From Saprolegnia diclina VS20 (lineage: Eukaryota > Oomycota > Saprolegniomycetes > Saprolegniales > Saprolegniaceae): a stretch of 37,407 bases of DNA. The notes under the pieces were generated by a model. That model was not told the DNA's origin. It saw only the letters and a list, made by a program, of their open reading frames with translations, and did not search any database. Below are positions 9,910-20,078 of this stretch, piece after piece. Numbering within the stretch: position 1 is the stretch's first letter; every line of letters starts with the position of its first letter. The position numbers were made by a program, and so were the translations under genes. The DNA is taken from NCBI RefSeq assembly GCF_000281045.1, contig NW_008246098.1, forward strand, positions 184,944 to 222,350, in the 5' to 3' direction.

Positions 9910-12900
9910 CGTGATGGGCTCGGTCAGGCTGGGAAGATGCCACATGGTGCTTGGCGGAGGTTGGCTCGGTCGAGAGCAAATTCAAAACTGGCACCCGCAC
10001 GCGACGGAGCGCTCGTTTGCGACAAAAAAGGGTATGTCCCGCGCGTGTTTTTATTTGGTCGGGCTTTTTTTGTACTTGTGCAAAGGACCGGTTGCTTGCT
10101 GGCGACACCTCCACGTCACTCGCTGTCGTCCCGATACATCGATGGGCCAGCAAGCCGCTGCTCTCATGCTCCCAGTTGGCCCTTTCCCAGAGCACTGAGC
10201 CACGACCTTGGCTGTTGCGGGTCGCGGGCGGAGATGCGAGAGATTCGCTGCACGGGAATACTGTGGAGGCGTGTACGTCGTAGGGGCGCCGACGAGATGG
10301 TGGGTGATGGATGCGATTGGCTGTCGCCGCTGCTGACGCGGTGTTGTCGATCGTAGCGCGGCCAGTTGTGTGCTGAAAAGGGCTTTGTATGTCGCATCTT
10401 CGTTCGATCGAAGATTCGATGGGATGTGCGAGGCGCTGAAGCATTTGATTGGTGGCCGCCAGCAAGGATCTGACCGTTACGTCAGTGATGGTGTGAAAAA
10501 AATGCAAGCGTCCACGCGACAAAAAAGGGTGTCCACGCCCCGCTGTGGTCGCAACGTGCGCAGGCGCACGGGCTATCACAGCCCCTTGCCACTTGACAGA
10601 AGCACATAAGCAACACTGCGACGAATGCCGGCTCGTCCCATCATTCGAATCGCAACGGCTGAAAGCCGCTTCCACTGTATGGCGAACGTGCTTGGGAGGA
10701 TTGCCCCAACCTGGGAGCATCGGACGCAGCAGTCGTGCAATAGAAACTTCAAGCGTTCTCAGGCGCAGCATTTGATGTTGGCAAAGCAGAGTGGCACGAC
10801 GCAGGGTAGGACCTCTGATTGATACGAAAACAGTACGCGAACCCAGCGCACCCAACAAACTTGGTAGCGCTCCTGTAGGCCTCCCGCAGAGCCTGCACGC
10901 TGTGGTGCACAAACATGCGCGCGGCGCCCAGGCCATGGCCGTATCCCACGGTGCAGCTTTGGGATCGTCACATTCGAGAGGTGTACCTCGTTCAGCCCAG
11001 CCCGGTTTTCTTGCCCAGAGCACATCGACGCCACAGGCACCCAGAGAGCAACATGCATTGCAACAGGATATTTGTTTTCAGAGTCTTATACTTGGCCAAA
11101 AACTCACGTTGAAGAATGACAAAGCACAGGGTATTGAATATGACAGGTCCGTTGGCGTTGCGCAAACGAGCACGATCCGCGATGGCCGCGTGCAATGCGC
11201 ATGGGAGGTTGAAGTAATCGACGATCGTGTTTTTAGCCAACACTGTGTATTTGTGTAGTATATGACGGCGTCGTAGTCGTAGAACGGCCACTGTATGCGG
11301 GGTGCAAAGAGCGCTCGCTGCTGCCTCGTTACGGCGCGTTTACGTGGTGCCAGGGACAGCACGCGCGGGGCGAGTGGCGTCACACGCGCCAACGCCACAC
11401 GCCACACGAGCGACCGATCCCTAGCGACCAAGAGTGCTGGTTGCTCACGCGGTCGTCCCGTCGCAAGCGCATCGATGATTGGTCCAACGCGGATCCGATT
11501 ATGGCAGGGTTGTCGCGGGTGGACCCCTTTTTGGCTACTCGCCCGCGCTGAATCTTCGAAAGAATCTTTTGTCACATTTTTGAGCAGTAAACTGGCGTCA
11601 AAAATGGACGATCATCGGCGACATGGGCCGGGGCGAGGATCGATGACGCATGCCAATATCCGAAGGTCGCAATTGCTCCGAAACTACATCCTGGTGTGTC
11701 GCGACATCCCAAGTTGAGAATGAATTTTTGAATTGTTTCCTGTCGCTTGCCAGCGGTTGCCTGCTTGGATTCAAAATACATCGTATGCGGCCGAGATGAC
11801 AGCATATCGTACAGAATGGTGGTTGGGGCAAGAAGCGAGTTGATAGAAGAGCTCTTTTAGAAAAGGATNNNNNNNNNNNNNNNNNNNNNNNNNNNNNNNN
11901 NNNNNNNNNNNNNNNNNNNNNNNNNNNNNNNNNNNNNNNNNNNNNNNNNNNNNNNNNNNNNNNNNNNNNNNNNNNNNNNNNNNNNNNNNNNNNNNNNNNN
12001 NNNNNNNNNNNNNNNNNNNNNNNNNNNNNNNNNNNNNNNNNNNNNNNNNNNNNNNNNNNNNNNNNNNNNNNNNNNNNNNNNNNNNNNNNNNNNNNNNNNN
12101 NNNNNNNNNNNNNNNNNNNNNNNNNNNNNNNNNNNNNNNNNNNNNNNNNNNNNNNNNNCAACGTACATTCTAGAAGCCCTCACTTTCGAACGGCGACGGC
12201 CGCGACGAGACGCCAGCTGGACGCACCATACAAACAGAAGGTGGTCATGACCCGTCGCGTTCGAAGTAGCCAAGATCGCCTAGCCGTCCGAGCCATACGC
12301 TGCGCTGGAATCGAATTTGGCTCCGCCACCATCGCCATGGAATATTGTTGGGTCTCTTCGGTGCGTCGTCATGCAGCCAAACGCCTGACGTTGTGTCGTT
12401 CGTTTCGTGCGCAAGTACAAGGGCGACACCGACGCGCGCGTTCGTCGAACCGCTCGCGCATGGCCTTTCTTCGCTACGTTCTGTATCGAACCACGAGCCT
12501 TGCGAGCGACGCTTGATGGGAGCGTGGCGTCTACTGTGGAGCGCGCTACTGTGCAAGAGGGGTCTGTCATAGCATTTGTCGGTCTGGTGTGGGAGTGTAC
12601 ACGTAGCAATGCGTGAGCTAGCACAATGGCTGCCGTGCACGAAATTGACGCCAATGGTTTGCACCAGAAAGCGCCGAGTCCACCGGGCGCTACTTGTGTT
12701 CCAGACGCGATCCGGTGCAATGACCCTTGGTGCAGTCGCTACCTGGTTCCTCTTGCGAGCCACGATGACTAACGGTACTCGCTGACGCACCGGCCACGCC
12801 TCACAGCACATTAGGTAGTCCACCACCTTATCTTTATAATAGCATGCGAATGAATATCATATTGAATCAACTACAGCTTCATTCTGCTCCGGTTTCATAA

Positions 12901-12913
12901 CGTTCAAGTTACC
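9910..12913. other. long intergenic stretch containing an assembly gap
   Basis: Three kb without a gene I can support. Long frames exist (for example minus 9824-11023 and minus 12245-12826) but they overlap each other and neighbouring genes and have no conserved pattern. A 15-bp direct repeat GCGACAAAAAAGGGT occurs at 10019-10033 and 10516-10530. Short frames spanning the N run are artefacts. Confidence 0.45.
11869..12158. other. assembly gap (290 N)
   Basis: A run of N. Any frame crossing it is not interpretable. Confidence 1.
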
Positions 12914-13448
12914 ATGAGTCGGTCGGCGGCCACCCGCCTGGTCGAGAGCGACGACGACGACGAGTATGGCAACAACAGCCAGCACGACGTGGTCTTGAGC
13001 CGCGAAGACTTCGACTTGCTGCAGGTCGTGCGTCTCCTCTTTGCGAGCTCACGGAAAGAGACAGGCGTTCCACAAGCTCATTCCAGTGCCGGCGCTCGCG
13101 TCCGGCATCACGCGCGTCGTGTGCGACGAAGAGCTCCAAGTTGGCGACGAAGCGGTGCACTCCTTTTGCCATTGGTCGGCTCAAGGATGCAATAGATGCC
13201 GGCGCCTGGTCCCGAGGTCGACGACGTGCCCGAAGCAGCCTCGCTGAGCGCGAGTGCATCGCACGTCTCGATCGTCCGGCGCCTCTCGCGGTCCTCGACG
13301 CCGGTATCATTTGCCGCATTTCAACCAACGTGATGAGCGAGAGTAGGAGGGCGTCTTGCGACTGACCAAGCCGTTGACCAAGGAGGTCGACCTCGCCAAG
13401 TTTACACCGCGCCAGCCCCAGCCACCGCGCACGCCCAAGCGTACCTAG
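12914..13448 (+). CDS. four-exon small disordered protein, hypothetical
   Basis: Exons 12914-13024, 13065-13154, 13196-13303 and 13347-13448 all join in phase 0 and give 136 residues. The introns are 40, 41 and 43 nt with GT...AG ends. The N-terminus has an acidic run (ESDDDDEYGN). A segment DFDLLQ-AFHKLIPVP spans the first splice. The middle is Ala/Ser-rich (PEAASLSASASHVSIVRR), and the C-terminus is Pro/Arg-rich, ending PPRTPKRT. An AT-rich stretch with a TATA-like patch precedes the ATG by about 75 nt. I recognise no family. The correct joining of four exons in three different frames is strong evidence that it is a real gene. It converges on the SELENOF gene, with only about 100 bp between its stop and the SECIS-like element. 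Confidence 0.65.
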
Positions 13449-13548
13449 TCTCAGCGATACAACCGTGCACGCCTCTTCTATGCCCATGATCCAAGCAAAT
13501 GCAAACAAAGGAAAGAGAATGAACACGAGAGATTCACATGAGAACGCT

Positions 13549-13630
13549 CCAGACGCCGGACCTGATCTCGAGTGCTAGTAGCCCGCTTCGTGCAGGTTGA
13601 TAAGAGCACCGTCATTACAGTGGCGGCTGG
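13549..13630 (-). promoter_or_regulatory. SECIS-like element in the SELENOF 3' UTR
   Basis: Read leftward from 13630, five nt after the stop codon. Lower helix: CCAG, CGCC and CTG pair with CAG, GGCG and CTGG, with small bulges. Then comes an internal loop (TA / AT). The non-Watson-Crick core is 5' ATGAC (13611-13615) opposite 3' CGAG (13567-13570), which gives the tandem G-A pairs of a SECIS quartet. The upper helix is GGTGCT with AGCACT. Unpaired AA lies at 13597-13598, 13 nt after ATGA. A mini-stem CCTGC/GCGGG with a 5-nt loop follows directly, as in form 2 SECIS elements. The upper helix is shorter than usual (6 bp plus two isolated pairs). The fold was paired by eye, not computed. Confidence 0.75.
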
Positions 13631-13635
13631 ATGGT

Positions 13636-14167
13636 CTAGAGCTCGACGCGAGCGTACCGTGCTGGCGCGAGGAGGAGCGTCACATAGTCGCGGATCGACG
13701 CCTCCTTCCACGATTCGACCCTACGCAGCGCTGGTACGTTTCCTGAGGGACATGGACGTACTCGACTGTGGTGTGCAGGGCGCCCGTGTTGTCGTAGAAG
13801 CGCAACTGCGGCTTGTGGCCGTGTTCATACTACGGCAGCGATCGCACCTCGCCTTCGACAAGACTAAGACTGGCGGTGCTACCTGGACCGAGAAGGTGGG
13901 CAGCGACCATTGGCCATGGTTCTGTACGAGCTGGACGACCTCGGGGTACCGGCGCAGTGATCAGGAGCAGACGCGGAGCTGCGCCGACGCATACGTTGTC
14001 CGAGGCGTGCAGCACTCGAGGCATTCGCCCCGCGTCTCGGCATCGTTCCGGCAGCTGTCGCAGTCGATGGCCGTCGCATCGAGCCCCAGCGCTGTGCATT
14101 CGTCGCGCGTGAGCACCGCCGCGAGCGCGCCACCAAGGAGCGCAGCGACGAGGCTTGAGCATCGCAT
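13636..14167 (-). CDS. SELENOF: selenoprotein F (Sep15) with in-frame UGA selenocysteine
   Basis: Exons 13883-14167, 13762-13829 and 13636-13720 (introns 53 and 41 nt) give 145 residues if the UGA at 13961-13963 is read as selenocysteine. Order: signal peptide 1-19 (MRCSSLVAALLGGALAAVL); a Cys-rich region with Cys24, 36, 39, 49, 52 and 53, which in animal Sep15 binds UDP-glucose:glycoprotein glucosyltransferase; then RVCSUSLRRYPEVVQLV. Cys67-Ser-Sec69 matches the family CGU redox motif and LRRYPEV matches LGRFPQV. The thioredoxin-like half follows (YEHGHKPQLRFYDNTG, then VESWKEASIRDYV). The family works in ER oxidative folding quality control. A stop-codon-naive reading would end the protein at residue 68, just before the redox half. 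The last intron could be drawn as 17 nt, but the 41-nt version has a GTACGT donor and fits the family length. Confidence 0.88.
13961..13963 (-). other. SELENOF: UGA codon predicted to encode selenocysteine
   Basis: Codon 69 of the SELENOF frame. It lies two residues after Cys67, exactly where Sep15 proteins carry Sec. The reading frame continues with family-like sequence for 76 more residues to a TAG. A SECIS-like fold lies downstream in the 3' UTR. Confidence 0.85.
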
Positions 14168-15157
14168 GCTGGAAGATCGCACTGTGCGATCGTCCGGATA
14201 CGAGGCGCCGCGGCTGGTTTCTGGTCTCTGATCTCGGATCGCGACCAGGCAATGGCCAACCGCACTACAACAGCACTGTTCTGGGGCTATCGACGTCCAG
14301 ACGAACCTGCAGCAGCTCAGCACCGCTGTACCCTGGCCATAGGAACTCGTGCACTCTCGTCGTTTGCCCATTTTTGTCTGCAATGACGGTGGGCGTTGCA
14401 TCAAGATCGATAAGATCTTGTTGAAGCAAGGCCACTTGAAGGTGGGCGCGATACGACGAGAGTGCACTTTGCACCCACTTCAACGCCGACAAGATCCGTT
14501 CGTTTCACAGCCAAGGAGTTCATGTACAGGTTGACTACCTCAGTACACGGCGGACATTTGTCATTGTCTTAAGCGAGTTCGTTCTAACTCTAGACGGGCT
14601 ATTATATTCCATCGCAGTGGCTCCCATCGTGCACCCATACACACCCCTTCGCTCGAAGCCCGAAATGTCCTCCGCCCTTTCTGCACCGGGCGAGCGCATC
14701 ATGTCCTGCGTGTCCACTCGGCGTTGGTCGTGATGGCCATCGCGACCACGCGCTTCCAAGCCTAAATATGGTGCAGCGATGCGCTCGTCACGACCTAGAC
14801 ATAAGAGAGAGCGCTTAGTGAGCTCTAGCGAGGTGCTTTAGCTGGTACGTACTGCGCTCGTCCCTCACGCTTTGCTCGGTCTATGTCTCGTTATGCTAGA
14901 TACGAGAGCCAATCAGCGATGGCACGCGCTCATGCTGCAGGACATCCTGCACGTTCCAACGTCAAGTTACCGTGCGCAATCGACGTGGGGACGACGCATT
15001 GGTCGTCGCCAAGTCACTTGGGGTTTGTATCGGACGCCCCTCCGGATGAATGACACATGTTAACCGGTTGGCGCTGAAACATTCGGTTGGTATAAGCTCA
15101 ATCCGGCCACCACCACCAGCGCGACGACGCAGTGTCCAAGTCGACGACCTCTGAACG
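14168..15157. other. SELENOF upstream region and intergenic space
   Basis: About 1 kb between divergent genes (SELENOF leftward, coiled-coil gene rightward). It holds a TCCGGATA motif close to the SELENOF ATG. Short frames on both strands have no recognisable pattern. Promoters of both neighbours must lie here. Confidence 0.45.
14193..14200 (-). promoter_or_regulatory. TCCGGATA motif upstream of SELENOF
   Basis: Within GTCCGGATACG, about 26 nt upstream of the SELENOF ATG. The same 11-mer recurs at 28485-28495 upstream of another minus-strand gene. Confidence 0.4.
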
Positions 15158-17352
15158 ATGGGCGGCAAGAAACCTCTCAACATGCAAAACACGCGCGGGA
15201 CGTGGAGCAGCTCGCCGTCACACCACACCTTCTCCGCCTCCAACCTCGCCATGAGCGACTACGCCGGCCCGTTCCACCAAGCCACCGGCCTCTACGACGT
15301 GGGTCTCTTGGATCTTGGCCACCAGCCGCCGCCGCCGCCGTCAACCCCGGGCGGTAGGCCTGCCATGGCGAGACATCGTTGCGATGCTACTGTGCGTAGG
15401 CCCGTCGCTCATGCATGGCGTCATTGGCTCGACGCGCCCGCCGCTGGGCTTTGTACGCCGACGCTGCCACTGCAACGATTCTCATTCGTGATGGCAAATA
15501 GGAGCGCGCCGACCTCTTTGCCAACGACATGATTGACGCCAAGGTCTCGGAGCTTGTCGAAGCTATTGGCTCAAGCATGCGCCGCCAGCTCAAGCCCATC
15601 GTACGTTGCCTCGGCGAAGTCGCACTGCTCACACAAGGGTAGGCGCAGGCGCAGGGCGTGACGGGCGCGTGCAACTGCAGCGACGAAGTCTCCGAGTTGC
15701 GGCAGATGGTGCTCGACATGCAGCGCCAGATCCAAACGCTCTCGAGTCAGCAAACCGCAGACAAGTCGGCGTCGCGTACGTTTCTGCATCTGAATACAAT
15801 CTCACGCAAGGCCACGTAGCCAAAGAGTCCAAGGAAGCGTCCGTGGCGGCCGTCATGGACCGTGTCTCGACGCTCGAGGGCCGGCAGAGTGCATTCCAGT
15901 CGCAAATGGCGCAGCTCTGCAAGTCATTGGGCACCGTCCCGAGTGCGTACCCGCTCTCTCGATGCTTGCATCTTATCTACGAACGTAGCGGGCAAGAATA
16001 GCAGTGGCAAGGCCGGAGGTATCGCTCTTCCGAAGCCTCTGCTGCAAGAACTGCGAGATGAATTCGACACCAAGCTCAACGCCGGTACCCCATTTTGGCT
16101 CTGGGAGCGTTGCCGCTGATGAGCCATGTCGCCTCTAGCGACGCTCAAGCTCGAGACGGCCATGAACAAGCAAATCTCGGTTGCAATGGCCTCGACCGAG
16201 CAGCACATTGCCCAAGACATGGACGGTACGTTGCACGGATCCGCGTCACATGCGCTCAGTTCATGCATAGGACGCTTCAAGTCGATGACATCGATGCAGT
16301 ACGACGACATTCTCAGGTACACTAGGGCTCCTAGCAGCAACATGCTAACTTGGACTAGTTTGGTCTCGAGCGAGACGGACATTTGCCTCCAAAACACCAA
16401 GCAATGGCTCGAGGATAAGGTCGCACAGGAAGCGAAGCACCGCATGGCGCTCGAGGCCCGCATGAACCAGCAGTTTGAGAACCACGTCGAGTGGCTGCAG
16501 CAGCTCGAGTCGGTCGGGGGCAACTGGCACGGCACGTCGCCGCCGTACCAAGAGCAGATCGACAAGCTTGCTACGCACGTCCAGCAGCTCCAAGCCAACG
16601 TCGTGGCCAACGCAAGCACGAAGAAAGGAGACAAAACAGGTCCATTTTCAAAATTTAGTGATCACCAACTGCCGTGTCTCATGCGATATGCCATGTATAG
16701 CGGGTCTGACGCAAGCCCAAGTCAAGCAGATCCTGCACGACATGAAGGCTGTCACGGAGCAGTTGGCGCTGCTCGATATGGCGTGCGGTACACATATTGT
16801 CTGCAAATCATGCATGCTTAATGGCGTGCGTCTAGCCAAATCCTCGGAAGCGAGCGAAGAAAGCAAGAAAAAAGTGGTCGGGCTACAAAAACTCATTGAA
16901 AAGATGATGCGCGACCAAGGCTCGGTCGAACAACTCCTGCAGCAATACGTCAGGTGCGGCCTCGAACCCATGACCGTTGACTTGAATTTGCTTGTAGCAC
17001 GATTACGCACCAGGTAGCGAGCGTGACCCGGCAGTACGTGTCGGTGCGCATCCGCGACAACAACCGGCTGCTCGATGCCACGCTGCGCGCGCGGATCCCT
17101 GCGTATGTCGAGAACGAGACGGAGAGCTTCATGCTCGTACGACCGACGAGTACCCCGTCGAGCCCGCCCGAGCGTCTTGGCCTCGCCGACGGTACACTGA
17201 TTATGGCCCGAGGCTGTGTCGCTCACAGTGCCGTAGGCGCACCGGGGCTCGTGCTGCGGGACGACGGTGCAGCGATCAATGAGATGCTTCTCGACAATGT
17301 ACTCAAGATGGACTTGCCGGCGCCCGCGCCCGCGCCCACCAAGCAGCCTTGA
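15158..17352 (+). CDS. 13-exon coiled-coil protein, hypothetical
   Basis: Exons: 15158-15353, 15400-15452, 15502-15600, 15643-15775, 15820-15942, 15989-16084, 16139-16225, 16271-16316, 16359-16639, 16701-16787, 16836-16953, 16998-17191 and 17237-17352. All phases agree and give 542 residues; introns are 42-61 nt. The N-terminal 80 residues are Ser/Gly/Pro-rich with a PPPPP run (HQPPPPPSTPGG). Heptad-like helices then run through most of the protein, for example VSELRQMVLDMQRQIQTL, RVSTLEGRQSAFQSQMAQL and VVGLQKLIEKMMRDQ. The last 110 residues are less helical and end in PAPAPAPTKQP. No enzymatic motif is seen. A cytoskeletal, ciliary or vesicle-tether role is possible but unsupported. It converges on the flavohaemoglobin gene. 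Confidence 0.8.
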
Positions 17353-17975
17353 GCCACTTCAGAACTCGACCAGAGGCCAATGTTATAAACACGCTCCTTT
17401 GTGTGTCTTGGTCGTGGCAGCGCTTTGGCAGCTCGGTGCATTGGCGTGTGAAGGCTGGATATACCGTCATCACGTGCAGAGAAGAGCATACCGGCAACCT
17501 GTCGATGCCAACATCTCTTGGTGGCGCGATCTTGACCTGTTGCGCGACTGCGGTTTTGTGCGTATTGCTGAGGCTGGAGGTGCACAGCGCCCGAGTCCTT
17601 AGCCATGAACATCGCTTCTTCTCTCACATGGAGTTGTAACGTCATCGTTGGCGTAGTATAGACATGTGGTGGACCCTACCCCCACTGCAGTGTAATATAT
17701 ATATATATATGAACGTATTTCGCGTTATCTTCATAATTACACAAAGACTTTGCAGACGTAGAGCCTAGTAATCTCCTTCATTTGCTCGCCGGTCCGTGGC
17801 TGCGCAGGCGGCGGCGCGGGGTCGTCTGGCTCTTCTGTCGTCACCCGACACGCTTGTGGGCGCGGGTGAGGCACTGGACGACACGGTCGGTCAAAGCGTA
17901 GTAGTGCAGGAAACGACAAGAGCAAGTGCATTCACCATAGTACGCAAAAGTATATATTCACAAATGAGCTACAAA
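17353..17975. other. intergenic between convergent genes
   Basis: Space between two 3' ends. The notable content is an (AT)8 microsatellite at 17695-17710. No gene is supported. Confidence 0.5.
17695..17710. repeat. (AT)n microsatellite
   Basis: Eight uninterrupted AT units in the space between two convergent genes. Confidence 0.95.
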
Positions 17976-19328
17976 TTACGCGTCGTCCTTGTGCGGGCCA
18001 AAGTACTCAAAGTGCATGTGGTCCTCGGGCACCTTCCAGCCGCGGAGGATGGTTTGGATCGAGTGCATAAAGCCGGGCGGACCGCAAAAGAAATAGTGTG
18101 CGTCCTTGTTGGGCACGATGGCCTCGAGCGCCGCGGCGTCGACCGGCGCGTTGTAGAGCGCGTGGAACTTGAAGTTCGCGTGCGTGGCCGCGCGTGCGAC
18201 AAACGTGTCGTGCAGCGCTTCGACCGACGGACTCCGCGCCGCGCTGAGCATCGTGATGGAATTCGCGCACTTTTGGTTCAGGAGGAGGTCGTCGACCATC
18301 GACGCGAGGGGCGTCACGCCGACGCCGCCGCTCAAGAGCACGATGGGCTTGTTGTGGTCGACAGTCAGGAAGAAATCACCGCAGGGCACACCGACCTTGA
18401 CGACGCTGCCTTCGCTCAGCGCGTCGTGCAGGTACGTCGAGACTTGGCCGACGGGTCCGTCGTTGCTCAGCGGCGCTTGGCGCTTGACCGTGATGCGGTA
18501 TTCGTTGGCGTCTAGTCCCACGATGAATATCCATAGACCAAATGACAATCCTGTACATACTCGGTGCGTTGGACAACGAGTAGTTGCGCTGCGTCGTAAA
18601 TTCGGGCGTATCGAAGCGAAGGCCGACGTACTGCCCGGCTTCAAACCCGACCACAGGGCCGCCGTCCTTGGGGCGAAGGTACAAGGACGTGATCTCGTCC
18701 GACTCTGTCACTTTTTTCGCAACGACAAAGTCGCGCCAGCCTTCCCAGCCACCGAGAGCCGCCGCTTTCTCTTCGCGGAGCTTGCGCTCGCGCTCGATGA
18801 GGATGTCGGCAAGGAACCAGTAGCCCTCGCCCCACGCCTTGAGGATCTCGGGCGTCGCAGCGTCGCCAAGCACCGTCTTGATGGCGGCCAAGAGGTGCGT
18901 CCCCACGACGCCATAGTGTTCGGGCAGAATGTAGAGCGACACATGCTTTTGCGCCATGCGCTCGACGGCCGACGTGAGCACGCCGAGGTCTAATAGCATA
19001 GCATCAGTATATGCGCCAAGTATCGGCGTATGCACGTACTGTCAATGTTGGCAGCGTAGGCGCCAACGGCGGCAGCGAGTGCGGACGGCTGGCGCGCGCG
19101 GGTCTCGCCCGGCAGCACCTTTTGGTGGCTCGGGTTGAAGAGCGCCGAGATGGCCGGGTCGCTCGTGAGCATCGTGCCATACATGGTGCTGGTGATCGTA
19201 TAGCCGTGCTCGGCCACGACGGGGCTCGTTGCCTTGATGATGCTGATCGTGCTCGGGCTCAAGGTCGCGAGCGTCCGGCAGCCGAGGCGCTTGGCCGTCG
19301 ACGAGACGCTGGAGCGGAGGAATTGCAT
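17976..19328 (-). CDS. flavohaemoglobin (nitric oxide dioxygenase), probable mitochondrial presequence
   Basis: Exons 19040-19328, 18561-18989 and 17976-18511 (introns 50 and 49 nt) give 417 residues. The globin domain spans about 26-165, with Tyr50 (B10), Gln69 (E7) and proximal His112 in AQKHVSLYI. The FAD domain includes GQYVGLRF and RNYSLSN (231-237). The NAD(P) domain carries GGVGVTP (301-307) and FFCGPPGFM, and ends FEYFGPHKDDA. These are the residues used by bacterial and fungal Hmp/Yhb enzymes, which oxidise NO to nitrate with O2 and NAD(P)H. Residues 1-22 (MQFLRSSVSSTAKRLGCRTL) are an extension over bacterial Hmp, lack acidic residues and carry Arg/Lys and Ser: a typical mitochondrial targeting peptide. 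A role in defence against host or self-made NO is inference. Confidence 0.95.
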
Positions 19329-20078
19329 GTCTGGAAGAGAAGGCAAATGGAAAAGTGATCTTGTGGGCAACGGCGCCAGGGATAAAGGAAGGTTGAAGTG
19401 ACCTACACAAAACCAAGTTGGCTCGTTACAAAGAAAATGGCGCCAAGGTGAGCCGATTGCGAGGCCACGAGACGCATTGATTGGCTCAAACGAAGCGATT
19501 TCAACGGAACGAACCAATCCGACGCGTCCATTTTATCCGGATCCGGTAAAGCATCCGAAAGGCCTCGCAAACATGCCTTGTCGCGTTCGGTTCTATGCAC
19601 GACATGGCGACCGACAAAAGGCGTCGCACGGCCACGGTGTCAAGCATATACTCCGACTATAATTATACGTAGTAGGAAATAACGTAGTTATTAAGGTGAA
19701 GACTGGACGATCCAGGTCTTAACTCGAACAGTCAAATATCTTCGAGACTTCGATGACCTGTATCTTTGAATGTATCATTGTTTTCGATGGGATAAATCAG
19801 TCAAAACCTCTTATACTGAATATAACGTGCCTGAGGCGTTTGAACGCATTGCTGCGCGTGCACTTGGGGAGACTTGATGCGCTCGCGCTGCCTCTTTGGG
19901 ACGCGTACACGACCTACGATAGTGCTATGTGCAGTGGCATGCGGCGGTGTGGGCTCATCGTGGCTCGAGCGACTCGCGACCACGTTAGGGCACGATTACC
20001 CTATTTAACGTATGTGCGTTAAAGTGTTTGACGGCAAATTTGGTTTAAAACGCTCCTGTTGGCGGCCGCAGAAATCGG
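19329..20078. other. intergenic between divergent flavohaemoglobin and TFIIH genes
   Basis: A shared promoter region for a leftward and a rightward gene. It contains the TATCCGGATCCGGTAAAG motif near 19534-19551 and AT-rich patches near 19655-19700. No gene is supported. Confidence 0.5.
19534..19551 (-). promoter_or_regulatory. TCCGGATA / TCCGGATCCGGTAAAG motif upstream of flavohaemoglobin
   Basis: About 205 nt upstream of the flavohaemoglobin ATG. On the minus strand it contains TCCGGATA (complement of 19534-19541). The plus-strand 16-mer at 19536-19551 matches the HDAC upstream copy at 5540-5555 at 15 of 16 positions. Confidence 0.4.

Noticed and set aside
9824-11023. A 399-codon minus-strand frame
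   Set aside because: No domain or composition bias of a real protein. It overlaps the acidic gene start in another frame, and frames of similar quality exist on the other strand.
11598-12273. Frames crossing the N runs (also at 23547-24466)
   Set aside because: They exist only because N was read as an unknown residue; they are not evidence of genes.
12245-12826. A 193-codon minus-strand frame beside the first gap
   Set aside because: No recognisable motif, overlapping alternative frames, and no splice partners could be found.
12909-13526. A 205-codon minus-strand frame
   Set aside because: It covers the antisense of the four-exon orphan gene, whose exons join in phase; the minus frame is Arg/Ser-rich without a pattern.
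13721-13737. A 17-nt intron in SELENOF
   Set aside because: It keeps the frame but is far shorter than any other intron here. The 41-nt alternative (13721-13761) has a GTACGT donor and gives a better family alignment.
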